A DNA stretch of 64,000 nt. It comes from Apiotrichum sp. Y4204 (Eukaryota > Basidiomycota > Tremellomycetes > Trichosporonales > Trichosporonaceae). Below the pieces are notes generated by a model. It saw nothing but the letters and a program-made list of their open reading frames with translations. It did not search any database and was not told where the DNA came from. Position numbers and translations under genes: made by a program. Shown here one piece after another: positions 36,049-47,203 of this stretch. The stretch's first letter is position 1; every line of letters begins with the position of its first letter. The stretch lies in assembly GCA_025531455.1 (NCBI GenBank), contig JAMYHL010000011.1:186001-250000 (forward strand). Reading direction: 5' to 3'.

Positions 36049-37217
36049 CTACTCTTTGGACTGCTGGGCTTGGTTCGGCCCCTTCGCCTCCTTCTCCTTG
36101 CCTTTCCCCTTCTCCTTGCTCTTGTCCTTCTTCTGTCGCGGCTCCTTGGGTTTGTCGTCCTTCTTCCCATCTTTACTCTCCTCCTTCTTGTCCTCTCGTT
36201 TCTCGGTCGACTTGTCCCCCTCGGCATCGTCCTTCTTCTTCTTGGGCGGCCGCTGCTTCTTTTTCTTCTCGGTCGAGCTTGCGTCCTTGACTGCCGCAAT
36301 TTCGTCCACCGACCCCACATAGACATCTCGTCCCTTGCCCGCGACCATGACAACGCCCGACTTCTTGTCCTTTGGGGCGCGTTTTGAAGCCGCATCGGTT
36401 ATGGATGCAAGGGCGGCTGCTTTAGTGGCTCCAGCCTTCTTGTCCTTGTCCTTTTCCTTTTTAGACTTCTTCGACGATTTGGCTTGTTGCGCACGCAGCG
36501 CATCTAAAATCGGAGTCGTGGTGGGTTGCGCCACCGGGGCTGTGTGGACGTAGATAACAGGGCAGGTATCGAGTGCAGACAGAAGCGAATGAGAGGAGAG
36601 TGTCAGCTGATAGAAGGAGGACAGACCGAATCACTCTTGATACTCACTACTGGTCTCCAGGGCCGGCTTGGGCTCAACCTCCTCGAGGCTATTCAAAAAC
36701 GACTTGTAGTCGGGGTCTGTGGGTCAACTTATGCAGAGGACGTCGTCACCTCAATAAAACCCACCCTCCTCAATAGTTCCCTGTCGCTGGTCGGCCTTGT
36801 TCTTGCTCTTGTACGGAGTTTTGCCTATCGGCGCATATTCAACAACAGCTTGATACTCAGCCCCTATATGTCAGTTCATCACTTGCGGTCCTCATCTCAT
36901 CAGCTTTAGACATACCAGACTTCGAGCGAAAGACATGACCGTCAAAGCCTGCGTGAAGCGCTACCAGCGCGTCCACGTCCTTCATGAGCACATAAGCGCG
37001 CGAGTGAATCGGATGTGTCCCAAAGCTGCCGTCAGTATGGGCTTCGATTACGACCTTCATACACTCACTTATCCCCTGCGCGACCTTTAACATATCGCCG
37101 CCAGAGCGTGCGATCCTCAACAAACGGCGCGATTGCTCGCCAAAACACATCCTCTGGGAGTGTAGGTGGTAGGCGGCGAATGACAAGCTTTAGCCTTTGG
37201 GCTGGTGACTTGGACAT
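36049..37217 (-). CDS. UPF3: UPF3, nonsense-mediated mRNA decay factor
   Basis: Upf3 bridges exon-junction or terminating-ribosome signals to Upf2/Upf1 in nonsense-mediated decay. The Smg4/UPF3 RNP-type domain is at the N-terminus: RLKLVIRRLPPTLPEDVFW, RYVKGRAGDK, then HSRAYVLMKDVDALVALHAG, FDGHVFRSKSG and AEYQAVVEYAPIGKTPYKSK. An acidic linker follows (QRQGTIEEDPDYKSFLNSLEE) and a long Lys/Glu/Asp-rich tail (KKEDKDKDK-like, EKRE, KKKKQRPPKKKK). I place about five exons with introns near 37067-37025, 36914-36862, 36772-36729 and 36648-36557. The frame stops with TAG at 36051-36049, but stays open beyond it (separate entry). The gene is divergent from VFA1, with 485 bp between starts. Confidence 0.9.
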
Positions 37218-37702
37218 GGTGGAACGGCCAAGTTGAGGCCAGAGACAGTTTCCGAAGGAGGAAGGGGATAGCTCGACCAGCCGGTAAACGTAACGGCGAA
37301 GGGTGTCAACAATTTGAAGTGAGAAGACTGTTCACTACCTGCCCGCTCGATATTTCTGTGGAGCAAACAGACAAATAATGGCGGTAGCTCGATAGGAAAT
37401 CGTGCGAATGCAATAGATGCGCGGGCCGCTGCGGTGAGGATGGAGGTGACAGATGGCGACCGCAGATGTGCGGCAAGGACAAATATCGAGATTGTGAATC
37501 AGGCGGAGTGGACAGTGTTGGTTGGTTAAAATGGAGGTGGTCTGACTGACTGACCCTTTTGGGCTGCTGGATCTGCGTTTCGTCATGGCTTGTCACGGAT
37601 CACGGATCACGGAACCACACATTCCATGCTGCAACAACAGACTTAGAGATCTTGGTTTGCTTTCAGTTCCACTGCTCAAAATCTTTCCCCGCAACATCCA
37701 TC
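37218..37702. other. Divergent promoter region UPF3/VFA1
   Basis: This 485-bp spacer separates two divergent start codons and must hold both promoters. GATCACGGATCACGG occurs near 37600-37614. I see no clear TATA box and no ORF of note. Confidence 0.5.
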
Positions 37703-38632
37703 ATGTCCAGCACACTTCAGAACGTCTACTACGAGCGAGTACGTGCAGTCTGCGTTGCTTCTGATACGGGGATGCGATTGTGAGCGCTGAGAGACCACCT
37801 CTTCCGACAGCTTCACCTCCCAAGTCACCTCTGTCGACTCCCTTCACAAGCAATAGACCTGACTTAATCAACGATTGGTCCGCTCACACCGCCCCAGAAA
37901 GTCGGTACGGCCCGCGCATGCTATGTCTGCAATCGTCCGACACAAACTGTACTCGCGACGATCAAGGCCGAAGATTTTATCTACACCTGCGACAGTCATC
38001 TAAGTGACCCGTATGTGGCCATGGCGGGGCGGGAAGAATGAAAGCTGACATGAGCGTGCTTGTCGTTTCTCTTCTCCTTCCAGTGGATTGTGAGTCTCTC
38101 TCCACCACTCTGACAGCGTCCCTGACTCTTCCAGCGTCACTCCTATTGCATCGAGCGGCCCAAGCGCTGACGACATTCGCAAGGTGATCGCAGAATACAA
38201 TTCGCGTGAAGCACGACGGACCGAGCGCAAGGCAGAACTGGAGAAGGAGAAGGAGAGCGAGAAGGACAAGGAGAAGGACAAAGATGACAAGAAGGAGGAC
38301 AAGAGCATGCTCTCGTCGCTTGCATCAGCCGCGGCGAGCGCGGCTTCGTCTGCTGCCTCGGCTGCTGTGTCCTCGCTCTCGCCCAAGCCTATGACCCCCA
38401 CTACCCCGACTGGCTCCGGCTCTAGTCCGCCGTCTCCGCCGATGACAGGAGTTCCTTCTGTTCCCGCTCAGACACATAAGAAGTACGCGCTCCATCGAAC
38501 CTTCTTCGAGAACCGCAAGTCACTTCTCCGGTCGAGGGAAAACACAGCAAAGGCCAAGGAGGTCTCGAAAGGTGAGACTCTGCCTCGACACTGCTAACTT
38601 TAGGTTTGCCACAAGTGCCCCGCGGTTTCTAG
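37703..38632 (+). CDS. VFA1: VFA1, Vps4-associated protein
   Basis: Vfa1 binds the ESCRT ATPase Vps4 through its C-terminal region and stimulates it during endosomal sorting. Five exons, 37703-37738, 37898-38010, 38084-38089, 38135-38571 and 38604-38632, give 206 residues, close to the yeast length. The zinc-finger-like start is YYERKVGTARACYVCNRPT, then IYTCDSHLSDPGFVTPI, with CxxC and CxxH spacing. The middle is a charged coiled coil (EKESEKDKEKDKDDKKEDK), then an Ala/Ser helix. The end, YALHRTFFENRKSLLR, resembles the Vps4-binding helix. The third exon is only 6 nt (TGGATT), needed to build the conserved D-P-G-F sequence. Confidence 0.9.
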
Positions 38633-38756
38633 TTGCTTTTGGGAGTGGTTGTACATTGTGAAGCGGGGTTGTACTGTACAGAAGGAACCCTGATCTACAG
38701 TAGAGTTACTAATGGTAATAATGCTGGTATCCACAGTCCCCATTGTCGCCCAGGAA

Positions 38757-40158
38757 TCAATTTTCGTTGCTTGGCTTCTGTTGAGCATGCTCAGGAATCT
38801 TGAGATGGGCAATGATCTTCTCCAACTCCTTATTGCCTCCCAGTGTTCTGATCTCGTCCTCGATTTGAGAAAGAAGAGTGTCCAGCACCTGTAGCGTGTA
38901 TTCGAACGACTTGGTATGGTTGGTGAGATAGTCGACAATGTGCTTCTTCAAGGACACAGAGGTGGTGCGCTTCTGCAAAACGTCTACATCGTGAGCAGGC
39001 GAGATGTTGGTTCACACATACTGAGAATTTGTCGGTTCGAGTTGTCCGCGCGGACACCATGCACGACAGGAAAGCTGAATTTGCCCTCTGTCAGGTCCTC
39101 GCAAAAGCCCTTATTTTCGGAGTACTAGTATTAGATGTGTTCTCACGGTGTACTTACTTGGTCAGACTGAAGATTCATGTAGTCATCACGAATCTGGAAC
39201 CAAATGGAGATGAGATTGACGAGGGGAACATAGTCGCTGCAAGTCAGGTCCTGATCGCTGAAACATGACTCTCACACAGTCGAGTCCGACATGGCCATCA
39301 TCAACTTGATGGCGATTCTGAACAGCCCGCCCGTTTCTAGACGTTAATCCTGGAAGCGTTAATATCTCAACTCACTCCCAAGGGTCATCTGCACGTATTC
39401 CTCCTCCGTCGGGCAAGTCAAAGTGTCTCTCCAGAACAAATCCAATCCCTGTCCGCGGTGTAGATTGAGCAACTCCTCTGATAATGTGAGAACACGCCCC
39501 ATCATAAGCCCTACCTGTAACCATTTCCACCATGTCACGCTTCTGAGCCCCACCTGCTCTCTGATGGGAGCGGAGCTTAAGCAGCTCGTCAAATGCCAAG
39601 AAGTAGACATAGTTGGCCGTATTGATGGTCTGGGGCACACCGTACACGGTGTGAGCAACAGGAAGGCCGCGTCGCAGTTCCGCATCGTCCTCGACATCAT
39701 CCATGCTGGGTATCAGTTTAACCGGAGAGCAAATCGATTGAAAGAAGGGTAGGCAACACATGAGCATGAAGCAAAGAGCGAATAATGACCTTGCACTCGA
39801 GAGGCCCGCCAAGTAAACTCACAGCAGGCTAGCATTGTGAAGCATCCGCACGAGACGACGGACCACATCGAGATCCGCGTCGGGCACCTTGAGCCACAGA
39901 TTGAAGGCGTCAATTAAATGCGAACGGACTTCTTTCCCCGGCGCAGAGCAGAGATAAGTAAATGGTTCGAGAAGAATCTAGCACAGAGTCAGCTCAGAAG
40001 CCTCAGAAGTCTTGGATCTCGAGACAAATGTGAACACATACAAGATGGGACACACCATCTGACCCAGAAACCAGATCTGCTCTCGCACTCACCTCTTCAT
40101 GCTTCTTTGTCCAGCTTGGCTCCGCTCTAAACTTGTCTCGGAGAGAGGTGTAATCCAT
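38757..40158 (-). CDS. BTS1: Geranylgeranyl diphosphate synthase
   Basis: The enzyme condenses farnesyl-PP with isopentenyl-PP to C20 geranylgeranyl-PP, used for protein prenylation and for carotenoid precursors where present. Exons begin 40158-40093, 39977-39823, 39705-39515 and 39477 onward. Seen in order: [41 protein letters not shown] (first Asp-rich motif, DDVED), [64 protein letters not shown] (second Asp-rich motif) and [17 protein letters not shown]. The last exon is a helical C-terminus ending QKPSNEN. The product is about 330 residues, the usual size. The residues before DDVED are small or non-bulky, consistent with a C20 product; this is inference. It meets VFA1 tail to tail with 124 bp between stops. 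Confidence 0.93.
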
Positions 40159-42298
40159 TGTGTTCTCGGTGCACACAAGCTCGCTAGTCTGCGTTGCAAT
40201 GGCAAGGCTGTGGCGAGTTAAGTAGTGGATGTGGTGGTTTGATGGTAGTCTAGTGTTGAGGTATTCTGGTGGGTGGCAAACGACGGACGACGAAGCTCAA
40301 TTATGACAACATACCGTTGTAGTCATGTAGTAGTAGTGAGTGGTGACAGTGTCGGCGTGGCCGGCGGCGTGGCGACACGGCTGATCGGCTGATCCAGCTG
40401 ACCCTAGGGCCTAGGGGGTCGAGTGTCCACCGTGCACATGTGCATGTGCACATCGCACGATCGCCATATGATCGCCATGTGCGCCATACAGCTCCTGGAG
40501 GCTGGAGGGCACGAGGGCGCATGCTGCAACTACAAATCGTGCGATCGCATGGAAGGCGCAAGGCGCAGCACCGCTCAGCTGAGCAGCTCGGAAACTCAGT
40601 GGGAGCCGCGGTATGCGCCAAGCAGTGCTAGCAGTGCTATGCGCTATACTGCTATGAGCCATAAGCACAACGCTTCCCCAGCTGCTGATCACGGGTTGCG
40701 ACATCTGGTGACCCGGTGGCCGGTGAGAATGGTGAGAATGGCGCCCAGTCACAATCAATCCCGATCAGCGGATCGAACCAACATTATTGCAAGATCGACA
40801 GCCGGCAGCCTCCGCCACTTATGGCTGTCTTTTGGCCTTTGTCCTTTTGTCGTCGTGTCCTTTTTCCCTTATCGGTAGATGGATCGGTGAGTTGGTGTAG
40901 CACTCTGCCCCTGGTGGTGCCTGGCTTCTCTGCTTCCTGCGACAGTTTTCCAATTCCAAATGTTAATGGAAATTAGGACTGGGAAGGGAAACTAGGATGA
41001 TCAAATCATGTCACGTGCGATAACAATTGTGTATTTGATTTGTTTAATCGTGTGAGGAACATTTGTAAGATTGTGAGATTTGTTGTTATCTTCTATTTCC
41101 CTTTTATTACAACGTTTACACGATTACACGTATACACGTAGCGCCCTCCATTTTTGTGTGTTCGGACATGTCCGGGGACACCATGACCCAAGTTGGACCG
41201 ACAAGGTTTAGAGGTGGGTTGAGAATGCTGAGAGGGCGGGCTATGAGAGCCCGGTCGGAGAGGGCCGCCGTCCTAGAGCCGGTAGAGACTACAAGGCCTC
41301 AGACTGTGGCCAGCACGGCCAGGGGGAGGGGGGGGGGGGGGGGGGGGGAAAGGGAAGCTGAAGCCTGGGGGGGGGGGGTTGGTCCGATATGCGATATGGG
41401 CGTGGGCGTGGGCGCATGGACGAGGCCGACACAGGTACACAAGAGGGGCAGAGGCAGTCGCCAGTCAGGTGCTCTGTTGCGCTGTCGCACTGTTGCGCTC
41501 TTGTGCTGTTGTGCTCTTGCCACCATGGCGTCAGGCAAGAAAATGAGAGCCATTTTTTGTGGATTGTTGACGCCCATGTTCCCCCGCGTTGGTACGCCGG
41601 TCCGCTGCTGTCCAACAAGAAGACGCGGATGGTCGTCAGCGAAGCGCTCACTGCCGGGATGATTGTGCGATGCGATGCTAATCATAAGTAAGACGTCGTC
41701 GGATGAGGCCCCCCCCCCCCCCCCCCCCCTTCTTCCACTTTGTTTTCCACTACGCGTCCCCCCCATCCATCTCCCACGCACACACTTCCAGCTTCCAGCT
41801 TTGCAGTGTTCAACGTCCATACACGCACACGCACCCGCACACGCACACGCGAACAGTACTGGGTGCCCGTTGCCTCTTCTGCGCACTCTCACAATCACAA
41901 ACGCACGCGGTCTTGGTCACCGTCTCCATTCGATCCACTCTTTGTCACTCATTTTACCAACCACATCGCATCACCAGTCGCTGTCGCATTCTACCTGCCG
42001 TCATAGCGCACACCTCTCTGCCTTGTTTTGGAGCTCCAATCCCTCACGCACACGTGCAAACGATTTTGGTGTCCTCTTTGACAGGTCCTCCCCACCCAAC
42101 TGGACAATTGTCCCCCCACCCTGCTCACCCTCGACTACCTGTGCTCGACTGGCAACTGGTGTCTTTGTTCACCGCCTAACACGAGGTCTCGGTGCAGCGA
42201 AACTTGCATTCGGCTGGAGCCGCTATCCGATCTACAACAAAACACACCAAAGGAGTTCCGGCCTCACAGCATATATTCCGTGGAGGAGGCTGTTCAGT
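40159..42298. other. 2.1-kb gene-poor region
   Basis: The left end is the GGPPS promoter. Nested GTGCACATGTGCATGTGCAC palindromic repeats lie at about 40433-40452. The middle has G21, G12 and C21 runs (separate entry) and TGTTGCGCT-type repeats at 41471-41520. ACGCACAC repeats lie at about 41820-41850. The right part is CT-rich leader for the gene at 42299. No ORF is convincing. Confidence 0.5.
41328..41729. repeat. G21 / G12 / C21 homopolymer cluster
   Basis: A run of 21 G (41328-41348), a run of 12 G (41367-41378) and a run of 21 C (41709-41729) lie within 400 bp. The outer runs are perfect complements, so they can pair as an inverted repeat, and each can form G-quadruplexes on one strand. 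Run lengths may vary between cells or reads. Frames through them are not genes. Confidence 0.85.
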
Positions 42299-43744
42299 AT
42301 GATGTCCCCCCTCACCCCCTTCACGGCGGAGCCCACCACTCACGGTCTTGGACACGTTCATGGCCAGCAGACATTGGCTGCCCATCGCCCGCAACGCTCC
42401 GACATTGAGACCCCTTTGATACGCGCCGACCCAACTACAGGCAACAGCGGTGACGACATCAGCACGCCAGAGGCCGACGAAAATCAAGTGGGACAGAGCA
42501 AGGGTCCCACAGGTGCCACCACGTCGGACACAGCTCGATCAGCTGGCACTCCAGGAGGTGCGGAGATGCCCGAGATTACTGCAACATTCACGTCGTGCTC
42601 TTGTTCCCATTCACGGGGCGGCCCTCCGTCGTCGGCGCCGATTACCGTTCCACCGCATCCGAATGCCCGTGAGTACGCATCGGCACTTGCAGGCACCATC
42701 AAGGCAGCGCAGGCTGTGCATGCCCGCATGGAGCAGTGTCGCGAATGGGCAAATGGTAGGTACCCATTGGCACCATGTTCCGAATAGTTATCAAAGGTTC
42801 TCACACATTCCACAGTCGTCGCCGTCGCCGCCCGCGATGCGGAGCACGCCGACCAGCCTTCTGCCCATACTGGGCTCTCCAAAGCAGGGGCTAGTGATCA
42901 TTACGTGGGCTCGCAGAACTCATCCGTCCCCGGACCTACTATTACATTGAGCCGACCCACGCCTGTCATCACCGGCAAGGCGGTGAACGGTACAGAAAAC
43001 GGGAGAAGCGCAGGCATAATCAGGCATACCAGTTCGAACAGGCCGCACGCACTACCACCCGCGTACCCGCAATCCGAGCCTGAACCGAAGCCGGATACTA
43101 CCTTGGATGCAGAGCCCGAGGCCTATCCACCGACCGCTCCTGCCAAGTGGTATGACGATCCCGTGGCGGACGCTCGTTCGCTTTCAGGCTCTCGGGCAGC
43201 GAGCAGGGCGACGACACCGCAGAGTGCAATGGCAACATCAGCCCGCACAGGAGGGGTGACGCTTAGTTCACACTCTGTTCATGCACTGAGCCCCTCTGAT
43301 GATACTAGCGCCGGCGCTCGTCACGCGAGCACTAGCATGATGAGGAGCTCGAGCGCAGGCATGGCCAGCGGGGTACGTCGCCCATCGGCTCCTTCCTTCA
43401 CACCTATGCAGGCGAAACGTCCAGCTAGCGATGGGCCTGGAGACGACAACCATCTCCTTCCCCTTCCGAAACGCCGAAGCGCGCCGGCCTCACCGGTGGG
43501 CCCCGTCCGCCCAACACCCCTCAGCTCCACGTCTCCCCGGTTCACTGGTACGCAGCTTGCGAGCCCCTCTCCGGCCCGTCCGCACACTGGTTCACCCAGT
43601 GCAACAGAAGCACGACCCCGACCTCTCCTTACTGGGACCATTGCGAGTCGCACGGGCCCCGCCCTCGCACAGGTGCGCGCTGCATTCGCAAGTGTTGGCG
43701 TGGAGTGCTCACCCTCTCCACCGCTTCCCCGGCCTTCTCCCTGA
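42299..43744 (+). CDS. Unknown Ser/Pro-rich disordered protein
   Basis: Exons 42299-42755 and 42816-43744 join in phase and give 461 residues. The sequence is Ser/Pro/Thr/Ala-rich and mostly disordered. One ordered helix-like segment spans residues ~120-165 across the intron (NAREYASALAGTIKAAQAV, then ARMEQCREWANVVAVAARDAE). A basic patch LPLPKRRSAPAS near residue 390 may be an NLS. There is a CSCSHSRGG cluster near residue 100. No catalytic domain is seen. It may be a nuclear regulator; that is a guess from composition. Another ATG follows immediately (42302). Confidence 0.65.
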
Positions 43745-44792
43745 GGCCGTCTTGGCACCACCCCACTGAACGGGATGGCCAGCTGTACCTTACTGTTCCC
43801 ATATCCAAATGCTCTCGCGTATTCGTATAATGTGCCACTCGCTCAACGCGATTAGATTCACATTCACATAGCTCTACCCATACTGTTGTCACGTTATCTT
43901 CATCAACATCTACCGCTGATATGGCCACGCCTGATGACCGAGTATATCAATGTACCTGCACTGCAGCCTCCTTTGTCCACTACGCGACGTCCCGATTACA
44001 AAATTTTAGGCTTTGGCCAATTCTGACTGACTACCAAGAGCAGCATTGCGACTGGCTGCGCGTGTCCGTCAAGTGGAGTTGGCGCAGGTCAGTGCCGTTT
44101 TTGCAAGTGTGTTTCAGGTTTGACTAGAACTCTCCATCTCTATGGCGGGAACCGCAGTCGGTGCGATCAGTGCTCTACGAGCTGACGCCCAGAGTTCACA
44201 TCACCTCGCAACGACTCTTTTGGTTGTGTGCGACCCGCTCACTCGCCCTGCCTTACTCCTCAACTGGATTCGGTGCTTCTTTCTTGCGGAACCACATCAA
44301 TCGCGCTTCAGTTCGCCGCTCGGTCCCATGTGAGGCATGTCGGCGATGAGCGAATCGGTCATCGCCGATCCCAGGTCCAATGTTTGATTAATTTGATGTC
44401 ATCATGTCACGGAAGACTGTGGCATTGCGAAATGATGCATGATGCAAGTGCCGAGCAGCGATCACATGGACTCAGTACGTGTGCCTATGTTCCACAATTG
44501 CATGACTCTCGCCATCCATGGACCAAGGTATGTTCCAAAGGAACGGCATCCAGAAATCGTAACGACGATGTGTGAGAATCTCGACCCGGGGCATCGACCC
44601 CTGGGGAAGCATGGCTGGAAGTGCTCGCTTCACCTCGGTGTTCCCGCCAGTGACGTCCGAGTCTCGGCAATTTCAGTTTTGTTTCTGTAATGCGTACATG
44701 CTCATGATAGATCTACAATGGTGGCGTCGTCGTCGCTAAAATGTGTCCGATGCTCAATGATGCCGATGGTGAGGCGCCTGATGTGGCGCCCC
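43745..44792. other. Convergent intergenic region
   Basis: This lies between the disordered-protein gene (+) and the STN1 end (-). Short ORFs on the plus strand (43921-44690) lack coding character. No repeat of note is seen. Confidence 0.5.
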
Positions 44793-46749
44793 TCAGAGGC
44801 TCAGAATACCATGTGCCTCGCCCCATTCGAGAGCCGCCTCGACGGCCCACAGGCCAACTCTCTCCCAGCGCCCATCTTCACCCCAACTCCGCAGCCGTCT
44901 AACTACTGTGGACGCGTCAACTGCGGGGCCGCTCTTGCTGCCATCGTGGCTATCCCGGGCCATCCGTTCAAGTCGGGAGCGAAATGTACCCCGTTGACAC
45001 AACGTCGCGGCGTTGACGATTGGAACGAGCAAGGGGGCGAGAAGTTCGGGTGGGAGCGGCAGGTAACCTGTGATGCCAGATGATGTCCGCCACGATGCTG
45101 CGCCAGGTGCGGGTATTTCCGTGGGTTGTGTTTCAACCTGCACCAGCCCGCCCTCGGCGTGGGCCTTGCGGATGGCCCATTCAACCAGTCCGACCATTTT
45201 TCTGTCACGTTCCGGTGGGGCAAGCTTATACGACCCTGCGTCGAGGCCACGCGCTATCCTATCTGCCACCACACGGAGGTCACGAGCAGTCGGGGTTCCG
45301 TGTTTAGCGCGATGGCGTCGGAGCTTCTCTTCATGTCTCGCTCGAGCGTCAACAATCCGAGCTGCAAGATTGCGTAGCTTGGGCGTGGCAAGGAGCACCG
45401 GGATCGTAAAAACCGTCAAAGCTTGGGGATACTCCAAACCGGGCGCCGTAGACCCCGCCATGAGCCTCTCGCGCTCAGCACGAGATCGGAAGGTCCTGCC
45501 CATCGGCGTCGTGTCATCGATCGTTGATGGCAACAGTTTCGATCCTAGCTGTCGTTCCGTCTTTGATCGAAACACACACGCGCGTGGCGTAGCGTCATGT
45601 ACCCCCACTGTAGTATCAAAGGTGGTTGTTTTTAGACGGTTGTCGAACTGACTTGTGCCAAAGACATCCGGCGGTCGACTTCTAGGAGGGTCCACACCCA
45701 TATACTCTGGAAACAGCTGTTGAAGATTTGGTATTGGTTCGAATGGGAGACCTCGTCCACACAGCGTCTTCATCGTCGTTGCGGTTTCACGCGTCATGTG
45801 GTCAAGAAGATAGAGTTTGAATGTCGCCTCGGTGAGTCGAGAGGCGGACAGCTTCGCAGGATCTGGCAGCTCTTCAAAATCTTCTTCCTCGTCACCATAC
45901 TCGGAAGAGACGCTCGACAAGATGGATTTCGAAGGCGAGGCAGCGGGAGTCGCAGCAAGAGGAATGACGAAGGTACGCGAGTACAGGGTTTCATGGAGGA
46001 AGCAGACCTCATCGTAATGGAAGAACTCTTCCTGGGGGTCGACCACGGCTGTCGTTAGTGAGGGCAGCCCATGCAAAGCTCACCGATGGATCCCACACCC
46101 CCTGCCACATCCACGAACAGTTGTCGAATTGTCTCCTTCCCGCGTAGCCATTCGTCCACTCGCCCGACGACTCGGACAGTATCTCCTACGCGGATATCCG
46201 GACGAACAAAAAACTTGGCATCAACAGATGGAACGATGACCGTTTCCTTTCGTTGCTTCGCTGTACGATACATCCCACCTCTGGATGCAGCATTAGCAGT
46301 CCTGCTGATATCCAACTGTGGGAGACGGACAGCAGCCTCCAGTACACATGTCCCGTTCCCTTCGTCCACTGCATGGCTATCAGTACTATTTTGAGGCACC
46401 AAGTGTTTTGAGATTTCTCACGCGTTATTGTCATGGTCGACTCCTTATGAGCGACTCCTGCCACCCACGCCACAATTTCGACAATCTTGCATGGGAAGCG
46501 GTCGAGGAGGAAGACGTCTGTATTGATTAGCACGATGCCGGTTCACGGGCACCGTCACCTACCCCGTGAGCATAGTGAGATCTCATCATCCCTATGAACT
46601 AAAGCACGAAGCTCCAGCACGTCGGTGATAAAGCATCGTGCGATGGCCTGGGGACGGTGGACCCAAGCTTGGAGGCTGGCAAGTGGAGGGAGATTGTCAC
46701 TCAGGTCGGTGGAGGTCGACGTGAGCTCGGGTTCGGAACGCCGGCCCAT
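44793..46749 (-). CDS. STN1: STN1, telomere CST complex OB-fold subunit
   Basis: Stn1 with Ten1 (and Ctc1/Cdc13) caps telomeres and recruits primase for C-strand fill-in. Exons 46749-46563, 46517-46422, 46368-46084 and 46048-44793 give 607 residues. The N-terminal OB fold aligns by eye with human STN1: ARCFITDVLELR, then DVFLLDRFPCKIVEIVAWV, then TMTITLDEGNGTCVLEA (the beta-strand D-D-G-T-G signature), DIRVGDTVRVVGRVDEW and DPQEEFFHYDEVCFLHETLYS. A disordered middle follows with an acidic patch (EYGDEEEDFEELPD). The C-terminal ~100 residues look like winged-helix repeats (RKMVGLVEWAIRKAHAEGG, VVRRLRSWGEDGRWERVGLW). It is longer than human STN1 because of the middle insert. It is divergent from SURF1. 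Confidence 0.85.
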
Positions 46750-47203
46750 GTCGTCGCTCCACCGTTCCCAACCAGACTCTTAAAACCGTGATAAATGTGG
46801 ACGAGCTGAACCTCAAGTTGCAAGAAATGATAGACAAGGGAGCGCGCGCGCCGGCAAAGTGTGGTAAAGGTTGAGTGGCGACAAGGAAGTAGGAGCAAAA
46901 ACGACAACAACAACAACAGGCAACAACATGAGCAGCGAAGCCGCGTTGAATGCGCGTGTGGAATTCGGAGATCTGGTCCAGTAAGGATGACCTCACCTCG
47001 ATTAGACTTTTGGCCATTTGCCCTAAGAACCCGCCTTACACGACGGAAACAAAACGGGGTAATTATGGGAATTCCGAAGCGGGGCCACTTTCCATGACCT
47101 GCATGCACCTGACGATCCGTCCAGGCCTCTCACTCGCCCAAGTGACTTTAGACAACCGTGCCACAAACCGTGTCGTATCGTTTTCCACTCTGCACAACAC
47201 ACA
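46750..47203. other. Divergent promoter region STN1/SURF1
   Basis: This 454-bp spacer separates two divergent start codons. CAACAACAACAACAGG lies near 46904-46920. No ORF of note or TATA box is seen. Confidence 0.5.

Noticed and set aside
40700..40800. Possible tRNA B-box (GGTTCGATCC on the minus strand near 40771)
   Set aside because: The flanking bases do not form a T-stem, and no A-box or acceptor stem can be drawn.
41156..41898. ORFs through the G and C runs
   Set aside because: Poly-Gly and poly-Pro stretches come from homopolymers. No family or splice support.
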